Of a stretch of DNA of 29,142 nucleotides, positions 23,925 to 29,142 are shown in pieces. Origin of the DNA: an uncultured Nocardioides sp. (GTDB lineage: Bacteria; Actinomycetota; Actinomycetes; Propionibacteriales; Nocardioidaceae); the NCBI RefSeq assembly GCF_946885725.1, contig NZ_CAMPGZ010000021.1, positions 1 through 29,142 on the forward strand, in the 5' to 3' direction. Made by a program: the position numbers and the translations under genes. Each line of letters starts with the position of its first letter. Position 1 is the first letter of the stretch. The notes below the pieces were generated by a model. That model saw nothing but the letters and a program-made list of their open reading frames with translations, had not been told where the DNA came from and did not search any database.

Positions 23925-23936
23925 TACCCACGAGTA
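23925..23936. promoter_or_regulatory. Imperfect palindrome in ccr upstream region
   Basis: TACCCACGAGTA (TACTCGTGGGTA on the ccr strand), 67 nt upstream of the ccr start; outer TAC/GTA arms match with two central mismatches. Its position and TAC-n6-GTA look suit a TetR-type acyl-CoA-responsive operator, but that is only a guess. Confidence 0.25.
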
Positions 23937-23961
23937 ACCGCCGGTGTCAGCACGGTGTGAC

Positions 23962-24648
23962 CTATCTGTCTCGAACCCCGTCTTGGTGATCTGCTCGGTC
24001 CCCGTCGAGCGCGGTGATGGCCTCGACGAGCTGGTGCTCGGCGGCCCGCAGGTACGTCCTCAGGCGGTCGGCCGCCTCGGCGCCGGCGCCGCGCTCGAGC
24101 AGCGTCGCGATGGCGGCGTTCTCGTCGAGGTAGGGGCGGTGGAACGGCTCGGGCGCCCCCATCCGCTGGAAGAACAGCCGCATCTCCGCGAGCAGCAGCT
24201 CCATCAGGCCGTCGAGCCGCGGGCTGCCGGCCAGGGCGACGAGCGCGCGGTGGAAGTGCTGGTTGGCGCTCGCGACGGTGGTCCAGTCCTCCGCGGCGGC
24301 GGCGGCCCGGCCCTCCTCGACCGCGGCGCGGACGGCGGCCAGGCCGTCGGGGGAGTGGCTCGCGGTATCGCGGCAGACGCCGGGCTCGACCAGGAGCCGG
24401 ACGCGGTAGACATCGCGGACGTCGCCAGCGCCGGGGGTGGCGACCACGACGCCGCGGTGCGGGGAGCGGACCAGGATCCGCTCGGCCACCAGCTGGCTGA
24501 GCGCCTCGCGGAGCGTGTTGCGGGAGACGCCGAGCGACGCGGCGAGTCGTTCTTCCGGAAGTCGGGTACCGCTCTTGAGCACGCCCTCGGCGACCTGTTC
24601 GCGCAGCGCCCGAGCCGCGCGGTCGGCGGAGATGCTCATGACGCTCAC
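23962..24648 (-). CDS. GntR family transcriptional regulator, FCD (FadR-type) subfamily
   Basis: 228 residues from GTG 24648 (MSVMSIS; the ATG three codons on is an alternative). N-terminal winged helix at about 8-72: DRAARALREQVAEGVLKSGTRLPEERLAASLGVSRNTLREALSQLVAERILVRSPHRGVVV. The all-helical FCD ligand domain follows: VYRVRLLVEPGVCR, ANQHFHRALVALAGSPRL, YLDENAAIATLLERG. The usual FCD metal ligands (Asp in D-x2-F-H, His in E-H, His in A-H-L) appear as Asn, Asn and Tyr; only the FH His remains. The ligand site may therefore be metal-free. It is divergent from the transporter-pxp operon, and the shared 117-nt region carries two TTGTT-N-AACAA palindromes, so it is the likely repressor of both units with 5-oxoproline or a related acid as inducer (inference). 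Confidence 0.85.
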   Translation of the reverse strand: MSVMSISADRAARALREQVAEGVLKSGTRLPEERLAASLGVSRNTLREALSQLVAERILVRSPHRGVVVATPGAGDVRDVYRVRLLVEPGVCRDTASHSPDGLAAVRAAVEEGRAAAAAEDWTTVASANQHFHRALVALAGSPRLDGLMELLLAEMRLFFQRMGAPEPFHRPYLDENAAIATLLERGAGAEAADRLRTYLRAAEHQLVEAITALDGDRADHQDGVRDR

Positions 24649-24654
24649 GACGGG

Positions 24655-24660
24655 AGTCTA
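24655..24660 (-). promoter_or_regulatory. -10 box for leaderless gntR transcript
   Basis: TAGACT on the minus strand, 6 nt before GTG 24648. The upstream operator (24679-24689) covers the place where a -35 element would lie, consistent with autorepression. Confidence 0.45.
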
Positions 24661-24678
24661 GGCGAGCGACGGCCGGGA

Positions 24679-24689
24679 TTGTTCAACAA
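24679..24689. promoter_or_regulatory. GntR operator, gntR-proximal
   Basis: TTGTT-C-AACAA, a perfect 5-1-5 palindrome. With its flanks, GGATTGTTCAACAA (24676-24689) is the exact reverse complement of 24715-24728. It lies in the -35 zone of the gntR promoter. Confidence 0.7.
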
Positions 24690-24705
24690 AGGTCTGGACC
24701 GACCC

Positions 24706-24735
24706 TGGACAAAGTTGTTGAACAATCCGTACGGT
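24706..24735 (+). promoter_or_regulatory. Promoter of transporter-pxp operon
   Basis: TGGACA (24706-24711), 18-nt spacer, TACGGT (24730-24735); the start codon at 24766 follows a roughly 24-nt leader with AAGGAG. The second operator (24715-24725) lies within the spacer, so bound repressor would block RNA polymerase. Confidence 0.6.
24715..24725. promoter_or_regulatory. GntR operator, operon-proximal
   Basis: TTGTT-G-AACAA, the same palindrome as 24679-24689 with its centre 36 bp away. Its extended form TTGTTGAACAATCC makes a perfect 14-bp inverted repeat with the other site. Confidence 0.7.
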
Positions 24736-24765
24736 CGTGTGACCTCGGACTCAAGGAGCTCGCAC

Positions 24766-26031
24766 ATGCGCGACCAGACCAACGAACCGACCTCGACCGT
24801 GTCGGAGGCCTCGACAGCTGAGGGAGCCGAGGCGGCTGAGGCACAGGCACCCGGCAAGGGCACCCGCTCCGCCGTCGTCGGCGCCGTCTTCCTGATGGCG
24901 ACCAGCGCGATCGGCCCCGGCTTCATCACGCAGACCGCGTCGTTCACGGTCTCGCTGGGCGCCGCGTTCGCCTGCGCGATCGTGCTGTCGGTCCTCGTCG
25001 ACATCTGCGTGCAGATGAACGTCTGGCGCGTCGTCGGCGTCTCCGGACGCCGTGCGCACGAGCTCGGCAACGCCGTACTGCCGGGCGTCGGCTACGTGCT
25101 CGCCGGTCTCGTCGTGCTGGGCGGGCTGGTGTTCAACATCGGGAACGTGGCCGGCACCGGCCTCGGCACCGACGCGATGCTCGGCCTCGACCCCCGGATC
25201 GGCGGCGCGCTCTCGGCGCTGCTCGCGATCGGCATCTTCCTGAGCAAGCGTGCGGGGGTCGCGATGGACCGCCTTGTCGTCGTGCTCGGCCTGATCATGA
25301 TCGTGGCCACGCTGGTCATCGCAGTCACCTCCGCCCCGCCGGTCGGCGAGGCGATGGTCAACGTCGTGCTGCCCGAGACCTTCGACTTCGTCGCGGTGAC
25401 GACGATCATCGGCGGCACGGTCGGCGGTTACATCACGTACGCCGGTGCGCACCGGCTGCTCGACTCCGGCCGGACCGGGCCCGAACACGTCCGCGAGATC
25501 ACCCGCAGCTCGGTCGTGGGCATCCTCGTCACCGGCGTCATGCGGGCGTTGCTGTTCCTGGCGATCCTCGGCGTCGTCGCCGGTGGCGTGAGCCTGGCGC
25601 AGGACGACCCTGCGGGCTCGGCGTTCCAGGCCGCCGCGGGCGAGGTCGGGCTCCGGGTCTTCGGCCTCGTGCTGTGGGCCGCCGCGATCACGTCGGTCAT
25701 CGGTGCGGCGTACACCTCGGTCTCGTTCATGACCAAGAGCACCACGCCCGAGCGCACCCGCAACTGGCTGACCGTCGGCTTCATCGCGGTCACCGCGGCG
25801 ATCTTCGTGGCGATCCAGGAGACGCCGGTGACGCTGCTGGTGTTCGCGGGCACGTTCAACGGGCTGATCCTGCCGATGGGCTTCGGCGTGCTGCTGTGGG
25901 TGGCCTGGCGGCGGCGCGACCTGCTCGGCGGCTACAAGTACCCGGTGTGGCTGCTGGTCGTGGGCGTGCTCGCATGGCTGCTCACGCTGTACCTCGGCTA
26001 CAACGCGATCCTCGCCCTGGGTGACCTGTGA
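24766..26031 (+). CDS. NRAMP-family transporter (YcsG-like), probable 5-oxoproline importer lacking metal-binding motifs
   Basis: 421-residue membrane protein with about 11 helices; ATG 24766 has AAGGAG 7 nt upstream. The first 30 residues are a polar, Ala/Glu-rich tail. NRAMP topology starts at [17 protein letters not shown]. In metal-transporting NRAMPs, eight residues after GPG comes the helix-1 motif DPGN; here residues 61-64 read TVSL. The helix-6 M-P-H motif is also absent: [18 protein letters not shown] (about 215-232). Both metal-ligand sets are thus missing. The gene content matches Bacillus ycsG beside ycsF/kipI/kipA, where an NRAMP-like protein accompanies 5-oxoprolinase. I infer transport of 5-oxoproline or a similar small organic acid. 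The stop overlaps the pxpA start (GTGA). Confidence 0.8.
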   Translation: MRDQTNEPTSTVSEASTAEGAEAAEAQAPGKGTRSAVVGAVFLMATSAIGPGFITQTASFTVSLGAAFACAIVLSVLVDICVQMNVWRVVGVSGRRAHELGNAVLPGVGYVLAGLVVLGGLVFNIGNVAGTGLGTDAMLGLDPRIGGALSALLAIGIFLSKRAGVAMDRLVVVLGLIMIVATLVIAVTSAPPVGEAMVNVVLPETFDFVAVTTIIGGTVGGYITYAGAHRLLDSGRTGPEHVREITRSSVVGILVTGVMRALLFLAILGVVAGGVSLAQDDPAGSAFQAAAGEVGLRVFGLVLWAAAITSVIGAAYTSVSFMTKSTTPERTRNWLTVGFIAVTAAIFVAIQETPVTLLVFAGTFNGLILPMGFGVLLWVAWRRRDLLGGYKYPVWLLVVGVLAWLLTLYLGYNAILALGDL

Positions 26032-26798
26032 GCGCGCGCGTCGACCTCAACAGCGACGTCGGCGAGTCCTTCGGCCGCTGGACGCTCGGCGACGACGAGG
26101 GCGTGCTGCGTCAGGTCACCAGCGCCAACGTCGCGGGCGGCTTCCACGCCGGCGACCCGACCACGCTGCGCCTCACGTGCGCCACGGCGGTGCGCGAGGG
26201 CGTGGTCATCGGGGCGCAGGTCGGCTACCGCGACCTCGCCGGGTTCGGCCGGCGGTTCATCGAGATGGAACCGGTCGAGCTGACCGACGACATCCTGTAC
26301 CAGATCGGCGCCCTCGACGCGCTGGCCCGCGCGGCCGGCGGCCGGGTCCGCTACGTCAAGCCCCACGGCGCGCTCTACAACGCGATCGTGCACCACGAGG
26401 AGCAGGCCAGGGCGGTCGTGGAGGCCGTGCGCGCCTACGACCCGGACCTGCCGCTGCTCGGGCTGCCGAACTCGGCGGTGCTGGCGGCGGCCGAGAAGGC
26501 CGGGCTGCGCACGGTGCGCGAAGCCTTCGCGGACCGCGCCTACACGCCCGAGGCGACGCTGGTCTCGCGGCGCGAGCCCGGTGCCGTGCTCGACGACCCC
26601 GACGAGGTCGCCCTCCGCGTGGTGCGGCTGGTGACCGAGGGCGTGATCACCGCGATCGACGGCTCGACCGTGAAGGTCGAGGCCGACTCGGTGTGCGTGC
26701 ACGGCGACTCGCCCGGTGCCGTGGCGATGGCCGAGAAGGTCCGTGCCGCGCTCGCCGACGCCGGCGTCGACGTGACCGCGTTCGTGGAAGCGCCGTGA
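26028..26798 (+). CDS. pxpA: 5-oxoprolinase subunit A (LamB/YcsF family)
   Basis: 256 residues. This subunit of the ATP-dependent prokaryotic 5-oxoprolinase (PxpABC) contributes to opening 5-oxo-L-proline to L-glutamate. Motifs in order: [14 protein letters not shown] (5-18), [13 protein letters not shown] (32-44), [63 protein letters not shown], and the terminal [22 protein letters not shown]. From memory the second motif usually reads NxACGxHAGD; here the Cys is Gly. GTG 26028 overlaps the transporter stop and its own stop overlaps pxpB (GTGA both times). Confidence 0.93.
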   Translation: MSARVDLNSDVGESFGRWTLGDDEGVLRQVTSANVAGGFHAGDPTTLRLTCATAVREGVVIGAQVGYRDLAGFGRRFIEMEPVELTDDILYQIGALDALARAAGGRVRYVKPHGALYNAIVHHEEQARAVVEAVRAYDPDLPLLGLPNSAVLAAAEKAGLRTVREAFADRAYTPEATLVSRREPGAVLDDPDEVALRVVRLVTEGVITAIDGSTVKVEADSVCVHGDSPGAVAMAEKVRAALADAGVDVTAFVEAP

Positions 26799-27424
26799 GC
26801 GTCCAGGTCCTGCCGTACGGCGACCGCGCGCTGCTCGTCGAGGTGGGCGACACCGCGGACGTCGTGGCCTACGTCGACGCGCTGCGGGAGTCCGAGCCTC
26901 CGGGCCTCGCCGACGTGGTGCCCGCCGCGCGGACCGTGCTGGTCGTCGCCGGGACGCCACGCGACGTACCGGCTCTGCGGCAGGCGCTGTGCTCGCTGAC
27001 GCCGGGGCGGGCCGCTGCCCACGCGCACGACGACGAGGAGGTCATCGAGATCCCGGTGCGCTACGACGGACCCGACCTGGAGGACGTGGCCCGGTTGACT
27101 GGGCTGTCCGAGCGAGCGGTCGTCGAGGCGCACACCAGCAGCGAGTGGCGGGTGGCGTTCGGCGGGTTCGCGCCCGGCTTCGGCTACCTGGTCACCGACC
27201 ACGACCGGCTGCACGTGCCGCGCCGCGACTCCGCGCGCACCGCGGTCCCGGCCGGCGCCGTGGGCCTGGCGGGGGAGTACACCGGGGTCTACCCGCGCGA
27301 GTCTCCGGGCGGCTGGCAGCTGATCGGCACCACCGACGCGCCGATGTGGGACCTCGACCGCGAGCCGCCGGCGCTGCTGCGGCCGGGTGCGCGCGTGCGC
27401 TTCGTCGACGGAGGGCAGGGGTGA
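26795..27424 (+). CDS. pxpB: 5-oxoprolinase subunit B (KipI-like, CT_C_D domain)
   Basis: 209 residues; partner of PxpC in 5-oxoprolinase. The opening [17 protein letters not shown] is typical of the family, as is the cyclophilin-like half with [96 protein letters not shown]. Here FAPGFGYL and PAGAVGLAG are the signatures. The Bacillus homologue was first described as sporulation kinase inhibitor KipI; in this operon the oxoprolinase role fits. GTG 26795 is fixed by the 4-nt overlap with pxpA. Confidence 0.93.
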   Translation: MSVQVLPYGDRALLVEVGDTADVVAYVDALRESEPPGLADVVPAARTVLVVAGTPRDVPALRQALCSLTPGRAAAHAHDDEEVIEIPVRYDGPDLEDVARLTGLSERAVVEAHTSSEWRVAFGGFAPGFGYLVTDHDRLHVPRRDSARTAVPAGAVGLAGEYTGVYPRESPGGWQLIGTTDAPMWDLDREPPALLRPGARVRFVDGGQG

Positions 27425-28293
27425 CGGCGCGAACCACGCTGCGGGTGCGCGAGACCGGACCGCTCTGCCTCGTCGAGGACCTCGGCCGGCACGGGCACTC
27501 CGGGATCGGCGTCGGCCGGTCCGGTGCCGCCGACCGGTCCTCGCTGTGCCGGGCGAACCGGGCCGTCGGCAACCCCGAGGACGCGGCCGGGCTCGAGATC
27601 ACCGTCGGCGGGCTCGAGGTCGAGGTGGCCGGCGGACCCGCCCTGATGTGCCTTGCCGGCGCGCCGTGCCCGGTGTGGGTCGACGGCCGTGAGGTGGGCC
27701 CCTTCGCGGTCTTCACCGCCAACCCCGGCAGCGTCGTGCGGGTCGGCCCGGCGACGAGCGGGCTGCGCGGCTACCTCGCCGTGCGGGGAGGCGTCGACGT
27801 GCCCGCCGTACTCGGCTCGCGCAGCCACGACGTGATGGCCGGCCTCGGTCCGCCGCCGCTGATGCCCGGTGACGAGCTGTCCGTGGGTGTCGTGGACACG
27901 CCGTACCCCGTCGTCGACGCGCTCCCGCCCACGTCGTACGGCGGCGAGGTGGTGCTGCGCGCTGTCCGCGGCCCGCGCGACGGCTGGGTCGAGAACGTCG
28001 ACCTGCTGGTGAAGGCGGAGTGGACCGCGTCCGACAAGAGCAACCGGGTCGGGATGCGGCTGGCCGGCGAGCGGCTCGCACCGGTGGACCCGGACAAGCA
28101 GCTGCCGAGCGAGGGCGCGTACCGCGGCGCCGTGCAGGTGCCGCCGAGCGGCGAGCCGGTCGTGTTCCTCGCCGACCACCCGGTGACCGGCGGCTACCCG
28201 GTCGTCGCCGTGGTCGTCGACGAGGACGTCGACCTGGCCGCGCAGGTGCGGCCCGGACAGCCCCTGAGATTCCGATGGGTGGAGGCCCCGTGA
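27421..28293 (+). CDS. pxpC: 5-oxoprolinase subunit C (KipA-like, CT_A_B domain)
   Basis: 290 residues; biotin-dependent-carboxyltransferase-like fold (CT_A_B). The N-terminal [35 protein letters not shown] is the family signature, followed by [102 protein letters not shown]. It forms the complex with PxpA and PxpB. GTG 27421 overlaps the pxpB stop, and its stop overlaps the next gene. Confidence 0.93.
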   Translation: MTARTTLRVRETGPLCLVEDLGRHGHSGIGVGRSGAADRSSLCRANRAVGNPEDAAGLEITVGGLEVEVAGGPALMCLAGAPCPVWVDGREVGPFAVFTANPGSVVRVGPATSGLRGYLAVRGGVDVPAVLGSRSHDVMAGLGPPPLMPGDELSVGVVDTPYPVVDALPPTSYGGEVVLRAVRGPRDGWVENVDLLVKAEWTASDKSNRVGMRLAGERLAPVDPDKQLPSEGAYRGAVQVPPSGEPVVFLADHPVTGGYPVVAVVVDEDVDLAAQVRPGQPLRFRWVEAP

Positions 28294-29069
28294 CGAACCC
28301 TGCCGACCACACGCCCGCCGAGGCCCGCAAGCTGTTCCGCGACGGGCTCGTCACGCCGACCGCCGGCTGGTGCGCCGGCTGGGCGCAGGCCAACCTGCTC
28401 GCGCTGCCGCGCGACCTGGCCTTCGACTTCCTGCTGTTCACGCAGCGCAACCCGAAGCCGTGCCCGGTGCTCGACGTGCTCGACGCCGGCGAGGTCTCGG
28501 GCCCGATCCTCGACGGCGACGTGCGCACCGACATCCCGGCCTACCGCGTGTACGTCGACGGCGAGCTCGCCGAGGAGACCACCGACGTGACCTCGTGGTG
28601 GCGCGAAGACCTGGTCGCGTTCCTGATCGGGTGCTCGTTCACGTTCGAGGCCGCGCTGCTCGAGGCGGGCGTGCCGGTGCGGCACGTCGAGCAGGGCGTG
28701 AACGTGCCGATGTACCGCACGTCGCGCCGCTGCCGCTCCGCCGGGGCGATCGGCGGGCCGCTCGTGGTGTCGATGCGGCCGGTGCCGGCGGCGCAGGCGG
28801 CGGACGCCGTACGGGTGACGGCGCGGTACCCCGCGGTCCACGGCGCGCCCGTGCATGTCGGCGACCCCGCGGCGCTCGGGATCGAGGACCTCTCCCGCCC
28901 GGACTACGGCGACGCGGTCGACGTACGACCTGGTGAGGTGCCGGTGTTCTGGGCGTGCGGGGTGACGCCGCAGGCGGCGGTGGTCGAGTCTCGGCCGCCG
29001 CTGGCGATCGCGCACGCGCCGGGGCACATGCTGGTCACGGATGCGCGGGACAGCAGCTACCTGGTGTGA
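28290..29069 (+). CDS. DUF1445 putative hydro-lyase / D-glutamate cyclase family (YcsI-like)
   Basis: 259 residues; GTG 28290 overlaps the pxpC stop and has GGTGGAGG just upstream. Family hallmarks: [120 protein letters not shown], and the last [21 protein letters not shown]. The mammalian relative D-glutamate cyclase interconverts D-glutamate and 5-oxo-D-proline, so in a 5-oxoprolinase operon it may supply or handle the D-isomer. This is an inference by homology, not shown for bacterial members. It is the last gene of the run; I see no terminator in the 73 nt left. Confidence 0.85.
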   Translation: MTNPADHTPAEARKLFRDGLVTPTAGWCAGWAQANLLALPRDLAFDFLLFTQRNPKPCPVLDVLDAGEVSGPILDGDVRTDIPAYRVYVDGELAEETTDVTSWWREDLVAFLIGCSFTFEAALLEAGVPVRHVEQGVNVPMYRTSRRCRSAGAIGGPLVVSMRPVPAAQAADAVRVTARYPAVHGAPVHVGDPAALGIEDLSRPDYGDAVDVRPGEVPVFWACGVTPQAAVVESRPPLAIAHAPGHMLVTDARDSSYLV

Positions 29070-29070
29070 C

Positions 29071-29076
29071 TAGGGT
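29071..29076 (+). promoter_or_regulatory. Candidate -10 box at window end
   Basis: TAGGGT, 6 nt before a GTG at 29083; GGGACA at 29047-29052 gives an 18-nt spacer. This is the same leaderless geometry as at ecm, the SRPBCC gene and gntR. Confidence 0.3.
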
Positions 29077-29082
29077 CGCCGG

Positions 29083-29142
29083 GTGTTTCGTCATCGACTT
29101 CGGCCTCTGGGCTCGAGACGAGCGCTCCGCGCTACGCCAGGC
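29083..29142 (+). CDS. Possible start of a new gene, truncated by window end
   Basis: An open frame of 20 codons from GTG 29083 (VFRHRLRPLGSRRALRATPG) continues past the window. Support is only the TAnnnT box 6 nt upstream. The stretch around 29115-29135 (CTCGAGACGAGCGCTCCGCGCT) also looks like the palindromic dispersed repeats of this genus, so the frame may be chance. Confidence 0.25.
   Translation, partial: MFRHRLRPLGSRRALRATPG

Noticed and set aside
23944..24765. N-terminal extension of the NRAMP-like transporter
   Set aside because: It crosses the GntR gene on the other strand and the operator/promoter region; ATG 24766 has AAGGAG at the right distance.
1..29142. tRNA, rRNA, riboswitch or integrase/transposase genes
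   Set aside because: I looked for these and saw no cloverleaf, rRNA stretch, known riboswitch core (including a cobalamin box upstream of the B12-dependent ecm) or transposase domain; a covariance-model search would be needed to exclude small RNAs.

Overview
This is a GC-rich chromosomal segment (roughly 70 % G+C, GTG starts common, 4-nt GTGA/ATGA gene overlaps, several RBS-less starts preceded by a TAnnnT hexamer) from an actinobacterium. NucS mismatch endonuclease, a MeaA-type ethylmalonyl-CoA mutase, crotonyl-CoA carboxylase/reductase and a palindromic dispersed repeat of the GTGGTCTCGAC/GCTCGACCACC type together suggest Nocardioides or a relative (Nocardioidaceae). The genus is an inference; no rRNA or tRNA gene is present to test it.

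Layout. 1-1463: the 3' end of murA, a STAS-domain gene behind a likely ECF-sigma promoter, and a convergent winged-helix regulator. 1464-6223: a divergent intergenic region with a perfect 9-bp inverted repeat, then a very large secreted subtilisin-like protease with carboxypeptidase-regulatory, jelly-roll-like and Kelch modules and a strong terminator. 6250-8359: a palindromic repeat and ecm (MeaA). 8563-9861: a HATPase/PAS signalling protein. 9867-12303 (minus): a secreted parallel beta-helix protein translationally coupled to a small membrane-anchored protein. 12383-14850 (plus): SRPBCC, D-amino-acid oxidase, DUF2237 and MOSC genes in a tight run. 14831-15514 (minus): nucS, whose 3' end overlaps the MOSC gene. 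15605-17634 (plus): a tandem-duplicated 3-hydroxyacyl-CoA dehydrogenase and a small Zn-ribbon-like protein. 17643-17754: a repeat cluster bounded by inverted repeats. 17747-19033 (minus): a polytopic membrane M23 peptidase. 19130-19933 (plus): an alpha/beta hydrolase. 19943-22389 (minus): a DivIVA-like coiled-coil protein coupled to an AI-2E/PerM family transporter. 22509-23858 (minus): ccr. 23962-24648 (minus): a GntR/FCD regulator. 24766-29069 (plus): an NRAMP-fold transporter-pxpA-pxpB-pxpC-DUF1445 operon. A possible new gene begins at 29083.

How the genes work together. (i) Three enzymes of the ethylmalonyl-CoA route for C2 assimilation (3-hydroxybutyryl-CoA dehydrogenase, ccr, ecm) lie within 17.5 kb but in three separate transcription units. 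(ii) The right end is a compact 5-oxoproline uptake and hydrolysis module, equivalent in content to the Bacillus ycsFGI-kipIA locus. It is controlled by a divergent GntR protein through two near-identical TTGTT-N-AACAA operators in the shared promoter region. Its NRAMP-type transporter appears to have lost the metal-binding motifs. (iii) The STAS protein and HATPase protein have partner-switching folds, but the STAS protein lacks the phosphorylatable Ser/Thr and the HATPase carries a C-terminal PAS domain.
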